From Eutreptiella sp. 'Long Island Sound 2002' (lineage: Eukaryota > Euglenozoa > Euglenophyceae > Eutreptiales > Eutreptiaceae), in contig OZ038379.1 in NCBI GenBank assembly GCA_964036045.1, positions 23,282,152 to 23,346,151 on the forward strand: 64,000 bases of DNA, read 5' to 3'. The number at the start of each line of letters is the position of its first letter. Positions within the stretch are counted from its first letter, which is position 1. Under the pieces are notes generated by a model. It did not search any database and was not told the DNA's origin. It saw only the letters and a program-made list of their open reading frames with translations. A program made the translations under genes and the position numbers. Below are positions 33,576 through 46,600 of the stretch, piece after piece.

Positions 33576-36500
33576 TGAAGCGGTACCCAGAACCCCATGA
33601 CCATGGTGGGGTATACAACCGGTCTCCGTGTGCCCACTAACCCCATGTACGGAGGGGAAGACGCCCGGTGAAGCCCGGTGAGAGCCCGGCAGGAGCGTGT
33701 CCCTTGCCGTAAAGCCCCCGTGACGGCATTCCGGCCACTTGGGGCATGTTACCATGTACCGGCACACTGCCATTTGCCGGTATCTTACTATTTCACGCCA
33801 ATCTGCCTTCGGCCGTCGATTCGGCAACCTAACCCTAACAACAGATGTAGGTAAGATGTGTTTGTGTGAGAGATCTGGGCATTTCAGCTATTAGCGGCCG
33901 CATCGGCAACCGATGCGTCGCCCGCTGAGATTTACACATCAGAATATCAGGAATCAACAGGGTTTTATTTTCATATTGTTTCCGTAAATTTTCACGCTTC
34001 CGTTCTGATAATCAATGTTTTGACTGCTGGCGGTTGGCTCGCGACTTTAGCGTAACCGCCAGTTTAACTGTTATTTACAGACATTTCAGCGCAATCCGTG
34101 ACGAAGACTCTAAAGTCTTCAGGAATTGCATTGATGCATCTGCAATTTTTACATTGTACACTCGCAACCTTAATCCGAATTTTTCAGGATGTCCAAATCG
34201 GATTTTCGACTTCGACATCCCCGCACTTGATTTGACCTCTTTCGAGTGGACCTACGTGCTTCCCCATGCACGAATCAACTTTCCTTTTGTCTTGCCCTCC
34301 ATTTGTCTTAGAGATATGGGCAAAACAAAGTTGATTCGTGAGGCCACTTGTGAGGGTCATATCTCGTGCTGCTTGCGAGGAACGACAATAGGGAAGCATG
34401 GGATGTATTCACAACACTCCCGACGTAATTTAGGAAGCTTTATACGCCTTGCGTCTCCACACGTGCGCGCTAGCGTAATGCATCATGGTCAAGAGGGTAG
34501 AGTTTGCGTTATAACTCTATGGCCATGATATTGCGTGCGTTAAGATAACTTTCGAGTGTAGCGCGCGAGTGTTGGTGTTGCATAGGAACTTTCCTTGAGT
34601 TCCTATGAGCGATTGACACAAAGTTATGCCCTTGGAGGGGCATGACATATCGTGGGGGGAGCTACCTTTTTGGGCAGTATGTGGTATCTGCCATGTGTTG
34701 TATTGCGTGCCCATTTGGCGGGTTTGGCTAAGAGCGATAAACCCACCAATGGACCTCATATTGCACGAGGCCCTTCCTTATACTCCCCACGATCAATTGC
34801 AAGCCTAACCTTCGTGGAGGAAAGCTTGTGTGGCGATCCCAAAGCGATGCGTGGGGAGCAAGGTGTGTGTTTTGCAATTTTCCATATTTTCATGTGCCCA
34901 CTTGGGAAAGAGCGCTCGTGACCTTTCAAAGCGCCCCAAGTGGAGCACATAGGTGGAATCGAAGGTCATTGGTGTCAAGTCATTGTGTTTAGAAGGATTG
35001 GTCGATTACTCAATCCAAGCCGAAGATATTATAATATATTTGTGCGCCTTTCAAGGCCCTTTTGGGTGTTTGTTTGGCCAACATTGCTGTTTGTTGCCCG
35101 TCATGATGTCAAGTGGCGACCGTGTATCTCAACGTGCGCTCAATTGACATCATGACCCAAGTATGTTATGAGGGTACATACTTCGGTGCCCACCATATCT
35201 TGGACCCGGCGAATAACTCCTCTTGGGCTTGGCATACCGTGGCCGCCATGTTGGCGATTTGGGACTATCCCAAATCATGGGCTCACTTGGCGACCCTGCC
35301 ATTCCCAATACCGGAGGAGTTGGGCGACGCCCAAAAGATATGTTGGACACATATGACTTGATACCAATCCTATGGCACACTCCGGTCCAAGTCGGGCATG
35401 TGCCTCATTTGCCCCAACCATGAGTGTGCGCATTTTCGGCCATTTTGAGCAATTTTCCACATTTTCTGCCCGCCATGCACCATGTTCAGCCACCTCGTGC
35501 ACGCCGGACTCATGGACCAATGGAACATATATGACATGGGTGTTATGGACATTAGTCCCCATGGTTCACACACCACGTGGGCAAAGCGGAGCAACCTTCG
35601 TTAGGGTGCTAGCCCAAAGTGAGTGTGGACAATTTTGCCATTTTGGCATTTGTGGACCCAATTGGGATTGTCACCACGCCAAGTGTCATGGAGATCTTTG
35701 AGAGCCAAGGGCATGGGAGTCTTCGTTGGACTCCCGGTAGATCGCGTATGGAATGGCGGATCTGATCTCCAAGCCGGTGTGGAGATATACTATTGAAAGC
35801 ACCCCCGAATTGTGGCTCATTTCGAGCAGCCAAAATGACCCCATTTTGGGACCCCAATTTCCCCCCCCCATGTGGTCAATTGGCAGCCCCATATCTCTAT
35901 GCCCACAGGGAGCCCGGACCTAATTCCAAGTTGTACACTCAGATATAAGTCCTAGGTCCTGCCTCCTATCCTGTGAGCCATTGGCCTTGCCCTGGCCGGG
36001 CGAGCTGTGCGTGGGAATGACGCCAATTTTGGTGATTTTGGCATCATGACCCCACTTGACGAACCCGTGGTGCCCTGATGCCGGGACCTCAGAGGGAACC
36101 AGGTTGGGTGAGGGCTCCAGGAAATTCGTATTCGAAGGGCATAGGGTCAGTTGCCTCGTCCCTACCTCTGCTGGGTCCGGACGAGGGGTCAAGTTTGGAG
36201 ATTTTTGAGCTAATATCAGTTTGGGCTGAAACAGCCCATTTTCAGCTACCAACTCCTAGGGGATAATGGCGGGGCCATATCTCTGGCTCAGAGGGGAGTT
36301 GGGACCTCCCGTTAAGGGAGCATAGGGAGCCACTGTTGGTTGGCCTTGGAGCTCCTTGGTTCCCAGGAACTCGCCTGTGGCTGGGCGGGACACCCCCCCT
36401 ATTGGCAGGGTTTCAGGGTCCGGACTGAGCAGCACATGGGTTGTGTTTGAGCCCCAGCCCCCACCAGCCACTGAGAGGGTCGGACCTGGGATTGGGATAC

Positions 36501-36752
36501 GAGTTGGGACTGAGTGTCTATTGTCCTGTGATGCCCTTACCCCAGTCCAGTCTTCACCCCATGTGTACATATCCTGATGTGTTGCTGTACATACTTTTGT
36601 TCCCTTGTTTCAGAGTGGCAAGGATCCTGAAACGCTTTGTCACATGACACGAGCGCAATGATGCCCCTGTGAGCGTAGTGCTTTGCTTGCCTGCTCACTT
36701 GTGCGTGTCCACCGCAGCGTCCCGTGGCCAGGCCCCCCACGGGAACGCGTCA
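33576..36752 (+). repeat. E1 3' LTR (3177 bp)
   Basis: Direct repeat of 12911-16094 with few substitutions; ends GCGTCA, followed by the CCAA duplication. Confidence 0.93.
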
Positions 36753-37982
36753 CCAAGACCATGTGTCGTCATCCCATTCACAACGGTACAGGAACGTGCG
36801 GCGCTTTTTAGATCCCACTCGACGTTTAGCCACAATCTTGACAAGTCGAGGAGATTCTCCAGTTTTGAGAGGGGGCATTGGGAACTCCCACACCGGCTGT
36901 CCCTCTCGATGGATGTAGGGCTTTATGCTGTCTCGATTGAAAACTCGCAACCCATCGAAGGGGGCAGGGATGTCAAGTTTAACATTCTCGCCCTTGTTCA
37001 GTACCTCGAGAGCTTTGTAAGGGCCGCACCAGACAACATCGAGTTTCCCTTTATGTCGATATTCCGGTACCAACACCCACCATCGTTCACCAACGTCAGG
37101 CACTCGAACGTGTCGGTCCATTTGCAGGACCACATGCATCTGGCGTCGACGTTCCTCGGCAAGCATTGACGCACAGAATCGAAGGTACATTCCGCTCTTT
37201 GCATGTAATCATTCACGGTCGATGGTTCATGTGCATGAGAAGTCATTAGGGGAAAATCCGATGGAAAATGGGGTGTTCGTCCTTCATCTATCTCGAACGG
37301 GGATAGCCGAAGGCTATTGGATGTCAGGTTGTTGAACTGAATCTCGGCGAACAGGAGGTCGACATCCCACTCGTTGTTGCCGAAGATGCCGTGTGTACGC
37401 ACGCGCTGGAGGATCGACTGGTTGCTGCGCTCCGCCAGGCCATTGCCTCGAGGGCGGTTGGCCACTGTTTGATGCATCTCAATCTTGAAACGCCGAGCCA
37501 ACTCCTTCCACGCCTGAGACTCGAACAGCTTGTCTCGGTCTGAAACAATTTGCCGAGGGCATCCTTTCAGACGAACTACTTCACGCAGGAACACATAGAT
37601 AAGGTCGTCAGCCGTCATATCCTTGCGACAAGGGATGAACAATCCACGCTTTGAGAATCGGTGAACTACAGTCATGATGGCGTCATGGCCCCTTGTGGTC
37701 GGCGGCAATCCTGAAACCCAATCGATGGACACACTGTGCCATTTGGTGTCGGGCACCGGCAATGGTCTTGGCACTCTGGCGGTGTCGACTCGCCTTGATT
37801 TCGCCGCTTGACAGACATCGCAACTCAGTATGTATCGCTCGACGTAGTGTCGGAGGTGCGAACATACGTAGTCGCGCTTAATCAGGGCCATGGTTCGAAG
37901 GACACCTGAATGGCCATAGAACTCCGACTCGTGATACATAGCCACAATCGACGTAACCAGTGTTCGAGGGACAAGCACACGT
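36753..37982 (-). pseudogene. E5: integrase and chromodomain fragment of an older Ty3 element
   Basis: Minus-strand coding for the integrase: YHESEFYGHSG and CDVCQ zinc site, catalytic Asp in SIDWVSGLP, Asp in VSDRDKLFES and Glu in GNGLAERSNQ, about the usual DD35E spacing. A frame change near 37170 leads into WCGPYKALEVL (GPY/F motif) and a chromodomain start (LVKIVAKRR, YRCEWDDDTW). The chromodomain is cut by E1 at 36752 and finishes at 12910-12843. The upstream end at 37982 abuts the E3 LTR; RT and RNase H are not found in the window. It is the oldest element of the nest. Confidence 0.88.
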
Positions 37983-38768
37983 AGTAAGAAAAAGTGCTTT
38001 TCCAATGCTTTGAGGCATACTCTAGTTGTATTAGAGATGCACTGAGCATCCAGGCATTTCTATCTTAGTATTGGCCCCACCAAAAGTGGTGATAACACAT
38101 TTTGACCTATGGAACCAAACACCCAATCAGGATATGGAGTGTACCCCTTAATCCCCTTTCAATGTGAGGCAAATCATCTTTTCCTGAGTCGACTGAGAAC
38201 TGACATATCCAGGGCAGAGCCTATGAATTTATCTATGTTTTCTCATGAATTCTTAGCTGTCCTAGTGGTATGCACCCTAGGGGGCTGGGCACCTCTTTTT
38301 GAGAGGTCCTGGGTTCAATTCCTGGTCAGCCTAGCTAAGTAGGAAGATCCCATGTGACATGGCAGTGACCTCATCGCCACATGCCCTGCCACCTCAGCAC
38401 ATATGGGACCCAAAAACAAAGAGTGCACATCTCCTGAGATGGCACTATGGAGATGGAGTGACCATGGGGCAGTTTTCCAACTCTTTTCCAAAACATTTCA
38501 GCTACCTTTGTGAATATGCAATCCGATTTGACCTGAGTTGCAGTTACTGTGAATATCCTGCCATCTTTCACTGTTTACACTGCAGCCCTTCATGCTTTGA
38601 TCCTGATTCTCTTCTACTTGCATATCTCTGGCTTGGGCTATCCTGGATTGATTGTATTTCAGCAAACAAAATCTTTTCATCTTCAAAAACAAGCAGCAGG
38701 AAACCCTACACCAGCAGCAAGCAGCAGGAGAGGCACAAACACAGTGTTGAAATCACTATAAACCTTTC
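37983..38768 (+). repeat. E3 5' LTR
   Basis: About 786 bp, matching 62080-62867 with scattered differences (for example TTTGAGGCAT versus TTTGCGGCAT). AG...C(T) termini recall the AGT...ACT-type ends of some Ty3 lineages rather than TG...CA. It contains a tRNA-like segment at 38252-38339. Confidence 0.8.
38252..38339 (+). other. tRNA-like segment with pol III box A and box B inside the E3 LTR
   Basis: TGTCCTAGTGG (38258-38268) fits the box A consensus at 10 of 11 positions and GGTTCAATTCC (38312-38322) fits box B fully. CTTAGCT at 38252 can pair with AGCTAAG at 38333-38339 over 7 bp, giving an 88-nt unit, near the size of tRNAs with a long variable arm. The T-arm-like stem CTGGG-TTCAATT-CC(C/T)GG is present, but the acceptor and D arms do not fold in strict register. 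It is a tRNA relic or SINE-like piece, not a clear tRNA gene. Confidence 0.4.
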
Positions 38769-38784
38769 TGGTAGCAAGAGGCAG
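38769..38784 (+). other. E3 primer-binding site
   Basis: TGGTAGCAAGAGGCAG directly after the 5' LTR. It fits the 3' end of an initiator-Met-type tRNA (TGGTAGCAGAGG in E2) with one extra A. Confidence 0.6.
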
Positions 38785-38869
38785 ACTGTCTCTGCGTACT
38801 GGCAGCAACCCCGTGCCGTACAACCAGTGCGCCGAGATCAGTCACATATAAGCAGAAGGGCGAACGAAG

Positions 38870-41380
38870 ATGGACACAAAGAAGGAGGACACCGACGTGA
38901 AGTCAGCGCCTGAGGCACCAGCAAGGCCAGCACCTGGTGAACCTGAACCTGGACCTAGCGCTGTACCTTCGGAGCCCTTACATGGGCCAGTGGACGTGGC
39001 TGAGGACTCGTTGGATGGACTGCAGTCGGCCTTCAGGGCCCTCTCGGTCGAGGAGGTGGTCACTCAGCCTGTGAGGAGGAAGAGAGAGAGCGAGAAGGAT
39101 GCTGGAGACGAAGCAGAAGAAGGAGAGGACCAAGGGCAAGACCTGACGAATGACCCTACCTTCGAAGGCGCACCAAGCGCTTCTGGCCTCCACGCATCAC
39201 CCTCTCCTATAACCACCACACTCCCAATTCCAGACCCAGCCGCTGCAACATCCACTCCCATAACCAACCCGCCTATGGCAGAGGGCACAGGCTTTACTGG
39301 CATGCCTGCCTACCCTGCCTATGGTTTGGGCCCACCTACCACTGCGTTTCCTGAGGCAACTACTGCCAGTGAGCCGGTGGCTTCCAGTTCTGCGCCGCGA
39401 TGGTATGCGGCTGACTATCACCATCCTCTACCCGCTACGGGAACCTATGTGGATGTTCCTGGGTATGCACCTGGGTATGCAACCTTGAGTGGGTTGTTGA
39501 GGAGAGGACCTGAGTCTCTTGGAGGCAGGAGTAGAGGATCGGGGAGATCCTCCAACAGGTCCCTGGCGCGGTCGGAGATCAACGAGGTGCTCCGAGGAGC
39601 CACTTCTAAAATCGTGGGCGACCTCACTCAAGAGATTTCGAGAGAAACTGGAGCCCCTGATGATACCGCCCCAAGCGTCACCTACCACGCTGGGAGTGTC
39701 ACCCCATCGAGTACAGGCCAACCACCTGGTGGCAGGGCTGACAAACACCCTGGGGAGCCTGAGGAGCCGACCGATGCCGACCCCTGCAGCGATACCGAGA
39801 AGTCCTTTTGTACCGAGAACGGCCCAGCCGCCCTACAGCCACGTGACAAACTCTACGAGGGCCGAGCTGGACCGGCTGGGGCTGACAGCCTTGAGGGCAA
39901 TGGTGGACGTGGAGCCTTATGGCTCTAGTGATCTAGGCGGAGACCCCTCCGATGATGAGCCGCCGTCTATGACTTCTGCTTCCCCCTCGGAGGATGATGA
40001 CCCGGAGGACCCCGAGAACCCAAGGGGAAAGAAGAAGAAGAAGAAGAAGAAGACCCGACGCCCTGAGGGACGCAGGTCTCAGGAGGCGAAGGCTATTGCC
40101 ACCTCCAAGATCATGGTGAACCTGCCTGAGTTCACAGGCAAGGACCTCAGCGAGTTTGCTGAGAATTTTGGCCGGTTTCTCCGATTGACCGGCCAAACCC
40201 ACGCTAGTGGACGAGTCAAGTGCGATCTGCTCCTGCAGTGCTGCAAGACCAAGTACCTGGAGAAGCAGGTCAGGCAGATCGTGACTAACTCCGCAACCTT
40301 TGCCAATGTGTTGGTTGCCTTGGAGAGGCAGTACCCGACCTACGAAACTGACCTCTCCATCAGGGCCGAGATCCAGAACCTGCCCGTGCTGCCCAACAAC
40401 CCCAAACCTGGCAGGTTCTCTGAGCTGTTGGCTGACCTGGATCACTGGGCTGGACGATTGACGCCCGGTTCCTACAGCAGCGACGACCTGCTGTTCTGGT
40501 TGGTGGCCAAGCTCCCTCGAGAGCTGTGGGACGAGTGCCGTTCGACGGCAGAGCGCAAGGCTAGATCCCTCCGCTACGAGGATCTATGCGTGCTATCCTG
40601 GAGCTGGCGCTGGAGAAGGAGAGCGACCAGCACCTGAACAACTACCGTCCTGGAGGAGGAGGCTCTGGAGGTCATGGCAAAGGGTACCAAGGATCCAGAC
40701 CTGGGCAGGGGACTACCCCCAAACAAGCCCACGCCCGTATTATGGAGAACGTCAAGGAGCTCTTCTGGTGTGATGCCAGAGACGAGCAGGGCCACCTGCA
40801 GCATGCCCCTGACTGCGAGCAGCGAGACTGCTTCGTAGTCCAGGGTAAGCAGCAGGAGAAGAACACCGGCGCCAAAGCGAAGCTGCCAGATCATTACAGG
40901 TGCACCATCACGTGTGCCTTCTGCGGGAAGCGGAAGCACTACGAAGATGAGTGCTACCATAAGCAACGCCTATCGGCGAAGCTTAAAGGTGAAGATCCTG
41001 GCAAAGGCTCAGGCAAAGGCGGAGGCAAAGACAAAGGCAACGACTCCGGCAAGGGCAAGTCGAAAGGACGTGGACAAGGGCAAGACAAGAGTCAAGGTGG
41101 ACGAGGAGGAGGCGCTAACCGCCAGCCAGACAAGGACAACAAGAACAAGGACAAGAACGGAGGCAACCCCAACCCTAATCCAGGGGGGAACTCCGAGCCC
41201 TCTGGAGGGCAGTCTGGTCCTACCACACGCTCACAAATGCAGGGCCAGCAAGAACAAGGAGCCAAGCGTGAGCATGAAGGTGGTGATGACGGCAACGCTA
41301 AGAAGAGGAGCCGTTTCATGAGGATGGCCCGCAAATTGCGGAACAAGGGGTTCGAGGTGACCTGTCCCGCGGAGTTCTGA
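38870..41380 (+). pseudogene. E3 gag with two frame changes
   Basis: ATG at 38870 (GAAGATGG). The first frame (to about 39760) is acidic then Pro/Ser/Thr-rich. Coding then shifts to another frame (about 39760-40590) with an Asp/Glu run, a KKKKKKKK run and a capsid-like helix region (LPEFTGKDLSEFAENFGRFL). It shifts back near 40590 (AILELALEKES) to the nucleocapsid part, which has CAFCGKRKHYEDEC (CX2CX4HX4C zinc knuckle) and a Gly/Lys repeat tail. The two shifts compensate, so the original was one frame. It ends TGA at 41378 and the same frame stays open towards protease. Confidence 0.8.
41378..41380 (+). promoter_or_regulatory. Candidate gag-pol readthrough stop of E3 (UGA CGG)
   Basis: Gag stop TGA followed by CGG, the established type II readthrough context (as in tobraviruses). 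The frame is open downstream to the E2 insertion at 41442 and resumes in phase after it at protease. A stem ACCCAA/TTGGGT (about 41398-41420) can form 17 nt downstream. Confidence 0.5.
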
Positions 41381-41446
41381 CGGGGACGCTCCGGTGGCAC
41401 CCAAGACCTGGTGTTTTGGGTACATATCCGACTAGGGGGACGCGAA

Positions 41447-41978
41447 TGAAAGTGCTGCCCTGGGTCGTTGATGGTGCCGGAGGGCTCGGGGCCGGCAAGA
41501 CCAGTGGGGCAGGCACGCGAGGAGTCGACCTGAACGTTGTTATTGGGGTCAGAACCGGAGACTCGAACACCCACGGAGGCAAGAGCAGCAACAACTGAGG
41601 CAAGATCCATGTTGAGTGTTGTCCGGCAGAAAATCCCAGTCTATGAAGAAAATTGATGCGAATTATTCTAAATACATCTGAGTGTCCAAAACTGTCTGAA
41701 AAGATTTAAATAATCCAATTATGTAAAAATGTTTGGCCGATCTGGCCCGCGAGCGCGCGTCAGCGGCAAATGGCGATTCCAGCTAAAATGGCGGAACGCG
41801 GCGGATTTACGGGGAATGGACCGCGGAATCAAATCCGGCATATCAGAAATATATAGGAAATATCCTGAGACTGAACTGCGAGGCGGCGATTCCGCCGAAG
41901 CAAAGAAAATGACCAAAATGTAGCCAATCTGGGCAGAATGTCTGAAAATATGAGCAGATGGGGCTAGCCGCACTTACA
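41447..41978 (-). repeat. E2 3' LTR
   Basis: 532 bp. On the minus strand it begins TGTAAGTGCGG and ends GCACTTTCA. It keeps the ATG (41610) and first 54 codons of gag, which lie inside the LTR. Confidence 0.95.
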
Positions 41979-41996
41979 CTCCCCCTCCAAAAACAC
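41979..41996 (-). other. E2 polypurine tract
   Basis: Minus strand GTGTTTTTGGAGGGGGAG directly before the TG of the 3' LTR. Confidence 0.9.
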
Positions 41997-43655
41997 ACTG
42001 GGGTGTGTCGCTACGTCAACGAAGAACGTAGTGCGGGTAAGTCCCAGAAAAAAATAGAAATGTAGCCTCGATGGGGCGAAATCTGCTTGATCTGACCTGA
42101 TTTGGGCTGAATTGGCACTGAATCAGGATGGATGAACCTGAAATGAGACAGAATGAGAAGTGACAAACAGTCCTCCGTGCAGTAAAACATTAGGTCAAGG
42201 GCTAAAAAGCATGTAAACGTATCGAGAATCGATACCAAACCATGCATTGGTTGAGAATGAGGTAGATTATTGGTGAATTGAGTGGGGGAATCAAGAAATG
42301 GAGTGACATCTCAGCGCTCTGGCACAGTTTTGCTGTCGCGGGCACGCTACGGTGTCCTCGCCGAACTCTACATCGTGTTATTCCCGCTTTCCTCGTTCTG
42401 AAAAGTGCAGCATGTGCTTCAGATTTGGCGCATCTGGTGGATGATCACAAGATTCAGCAAAATTGAAAGTCAATTTGAGCAGAGATTAAGGAGATGGAGC
42501 AATCACAGAGAGGGAAAACAAATACAATTGTAGTCTACAGACCCTAAGTGAACCACCGAAGGTAGGGATGCTTTTTTGTTCACCTAGATCTGAACAGATC
42601 TTCAAGGAATGAGGGGAGATGACAAGTTAATCAACCTAAATTGTCCTAAAATGAGTAAATTCCCTGAGATGAAGGTGAAATGAAGCGGAATGTCTAGAAC
42701 TAAAACTACCAACACCTTCGTTTAGACTATAGTTAATATATATTGTCGTTTATTCAGCTCAATTGTGCTTTCCGGCACGTTGGTTCGCGACCATCCAACA
42801 GATTCCATGAAAATCTGGATCATGTGATGATGCATCATGATGGGACATGCTGGCCCTGGATCCGTGGCATGTAACGCGCCGAAGGTTCGCTGAAGGCGCT
42901 TTACTGACAGTATATAACTGAGAGACACCGAATTTACAGTGGCGGTGGTGTCAATCGACTTGGACAAGGCCAATCTTTCGATGGAGTCCCACAAGACACT
43001 TGGATTCACCATTTTCAACAGTTTCAGGTCGGATTGAGCTCACATTGGCGTGTGCCAAAAATACAACGAAGCTTACGGACTTCAGAGGTTGCTGTTAGAA
43101 GTCCCTAGAGCTCCTATCTGAAGGTTGTCTGAACAATTGACGTCTGGGTTTCGTACAACAGTGGCAGAATGATGGACAAACCTGAGAAATTCAAGGCAAA
43201 TTTAAGGATCCTGGATCTGAATCTGGACTTTGGCGTCAGCATCACAGCAAATGAAGGTAAGATCTGAGTTCCTGGCGTCGCATCTGGTGCAGCCAGTACT
43301 ACAGGGGGTGCCTGTAGGGGTGAATGTCGGTGAAAGGGGCGACTGTCGCTGGCCAGCGTTTTGATTATGTACATTTGCTTCCATCTGCACGAGTAGCCAA
43401 ATTCCAAAGATGCACAGACCAACAGAGACAAGATTACCCCGAATCTGCCTGAATTAAGCCTGAGTTTGGTTTTTTCTGAACACGGCAGCACACTCCGTGG
43501 CTTTTGGTTTTCGACTTTCGATACGCTACCGAACGGAGACCAAAGAAAAATTGATTGATTGACGTCAAATTATCAAACATTTGCAGTTCTCCACATCATG
43601 ACATAAACAGAAAGAACGAACAGTGGATTGAGCAGAATGTGGTAGGATGGCTTCC
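41997..43655 (-). other. E2 3' non-coding region
   Basis: About 1.66 kb between the pol stop and the polypurine tract. Open frames are short and lack domains. No second gene is visible. Confidence 0.65.
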
Positions 43656-46600
43656 TCAATTCGGCCAAGCACGAATACATGTGACCACCAACCTGTCTGG
43701 CCTGGCCCTCGTACGGCTTGGGCGCTGCAAATCAGCGGCCGAACTTGAAGCTTGGTCCTCATTTGGCTCCTGGGCTGGCCTGACCGCAGGAGGGGGGATC
43801 GACGGATCAGCCCTGGAATGTGGCTGCTGAGGGCCGTAAAAGGCTGGATCTCGATTCACCACAGGTCGTTTTCCGTCGCTCTCCACTTGTCTGTCTGGTT
43901 TCGACAGACAGTCTGTCAGGAGTACTCCAATTTCGGGGTGCTTCTTCAGGAAGTCGATGAACCCCTTGGTGTATCCATGGACAAAAGATTGGGCTGGTTC
44001 CCAGTTGTTGTGACTGGAATCAAAGCCCCTCCACTCACACAGAAATTCCCATTCGCCCTTGGCGTCACGTCTTGCTTCAACAATCCTCTTGAGTTCGTAC
44101 TTCCCCCCTTCGATGACCCGATCAGACAAATGTTTCGCAGTCCAGAAAAGGGGTTTAACCCGATCCTTGGGGGAGGGGATCTCTCTCTTGAGGCGATCGC
44201 CCGAAACGTCAATTTCCCTGTTGACATCCACACGAATCCTCCACCTGTTCTGACCCAGACGCGCTGTAACAGCGAATGGCCCCTCCCACAAGGGAAGAAG
44301 CTTGTCATCTCCGTCCAGGGTGGTTTCGGATTTTCGAAGCCAAACTCGATCATCGACTTCAAAATTGTGGGGGTTTTTTCGGCCTTGATTCTGGACCCAA
44401 AGCCAGTCAGCTTGATGCTTCTCGATTAATTTCGACACAGTTTTATCTGCTCGTTGGACTTCGTCCAAAAACAGCGAAGCATCCTTACAGGGGCGAGGAT
44501 TATTCAACGGCATGTTCCACCAACACTTCTTTCGTCCAAAGACAATTTGATTTGGAGAAAGGCCATGATACAAAGGCGTGTTGTGGTAACGGCGAAGCAA
44601 TGCGAAGAGAACTTCAAGCCAGTGGAAACCCTTTTCACTCGCGAGCTCCTTACGAAGCATATTTATAACAGAGCGGCCGGCTCTTTCGCCAGGCAGCGCT
44701 CGATGCCAGTGGATTTCACACCTGAGGTGGTGGATTCCAAGGCGAGCACATAATTCTCTCCACCATTCGGAGGTGTACTCTTTGCCTGAATCTGTCACCA
44801 CCTCGGATGGGACGTCCCAACCTCCCATCCAGGTCTGCGCGCACCATTTGGCGGCAGCCTTGCCAGTCATCGACTCAATGTTGCAAGGCAACACTTGAAT
44901 GTAGCCGGAATGACGGCACTGAATGAGGAGCACACCATTGACTTTTTTCTTCGTCCAACCGCACTCTTCGTCATCGAGTTCACCGAGATAGAAAAAATCA
45001 CTGGTGACTCTGTTAAAGAGACGCTCCGGAATAGGATGAGGCCTCAGATGGCCGTGCTTCTTCGCGCTGGGGGGCGTCGAGACAGCACATTGGGCACATC
45101 CGGCGGCTACTTTCATGCAGTGAGTATATAGCCGTGAGCCAAACAACCTATGTTTAATCATCGACCACAGTCGACGGCCATGTGCGTGGGGAGACTCCCA
45201 TTTATGCCACCAGTTTAACACTCGGGGGGCCAGGGCGTCTGGTACGCACAATTTACCCTCCATCCACAGCTTCCCCCCATCCAACGAGTACTCAGCAAAA
45301 ATCCCATCCTTGTGAGCATCTTTGGATTTGAGATTTCCAAAGACCTCTTTAAACATGGGATCCTGCAGGTAATCGGACGTCCAGTCACGGATTATCAGGG
45401 AATCTTTAGGCAGGGGTGGAGTTTTGGCCGGATCTCGACGCTTAATGCCCTGGATCAACCGAAATCGACTTACTTGTCGGGTATAGTCAAACCGTTTCAC
45501 ACTCCCTGAGGAGGGATCGGTGACTTTTTCCACGACTTTCAGTGTTTTGGTGCAGATCTCATGAGCATGCGCCGGATCTGTGATGGCCGTGATGTCGTGA
45601 CACGGCAATGCGTGCTGTTTAACAGCGCACTGCATGCATGCACGTCGAATGAGTTTCTTTTCTTCCTGATCCCATTCGATGATGACATGGCGGTCCTGCT
45701 CCGTACCATGGATGTTGGTACTTTGCAGCCCCTCTGAGGCGGGGTAAGCCCATCGGCTCAGAGCATCCGCTACCGTGTTGTGTTTTCCAGGCAAATACGA
45801 CACATGGAGGTCAAACAGACTGAGAAATTCGTGCCATCTGGCCCGTCGGCCAGCTGGGCTCGCGACAGTATCAATGTGTTCAGTGGCCCAATACTCCAGA
45901 GATCGATGATCCGTCAGGACCTCGACTCGATTGGTGCCAACCCACGATTGGTACTTTTTTAGAGCGCAAATTATGGCATACGTTTCTTGCTCACGCGGCG
46001 ACCATTGCATTTGGCGTGGGGCTAGCTTCCGAGACCAAAATGCAAGAGGGTAATGATCGCCGGTGGCTTCATCAACCTTTTCAAGGACAGCTCCGATCGC
46101 GTACCTAGAAGCGTCGGTTCTAATGTAGAAGGGTCGGTCAAATTGGGGCACATGCAACGTGGCGACTTCACAGAGGGCCGCCTTCAAGTGATGGAAGGCC
46201 TCCTCGCACTCGTCAGTCCACTTGACACGAACCTTTGAACCTGCCTTGCCCGCATCTCTCCCTACCTTCAATAATTCAGTGAGGGGGGCAGCAAATTTGG
46301 CATAATTCGGCACAAAAGTGTGGTAAAAATTGCAACAACCCAGGAATCCTCTCAACTCCGTGATCGTCTCAGGGCGCTTCCACTTCTGAATAGCGACGAG
46401 CTTCCCTGGACTGGGTCGTCGGGTGCCATTCTCTAGGAGAGAACCACAAAATTCGACTGATTTTAAAAATAATTTTCCCTTCTTTGGCCCACAAATCAGC
46501 TGATTGGCGTCAAGAATGTCCAAAACTTGGTTCAGCTGCTTCTCATGTAGGGCCACCAGCTCGGCTTTGGTCAGTCCCTCCCCCTCCGTCGCGATGATTA

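Larger units (their letters stand above)
12911..36752 (+). mobile_element. E1: 23.8-kb Ty3/Gypsy element with chromodomain, full length but decayed
   Basis: Long terminal repeats of 3184 bp (12911-16094) and 3177 bp (33576-36752) begin TGAAGCGG and end GTCA. Both outer flanks read CCAA (12907-12910 and 36753-36756). A purine tract AAGGAGGGGGG precedes the 3' LTR. Between the LTRs lie gag, protease, a Dam-like module, reverse transcriptase, RNase H, integrase and a chromodomain, in Ty3 order. About 6.3 kb of the interior is the later transposon X. Several in-frame stops, frame changes and a lost RNase H aspartate show the copy is dead, although its LTRs remain nearly identical. No tRNA primer site is obvious after 16094. 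Confidence 0.93.

Noticed and set aside
38769-38784. E3 site as a land-plant type initiator primer site
   Set aside because: Reads TGGTAGCA rather than TGGTATCA; closer to the E2 form with one inserted A.
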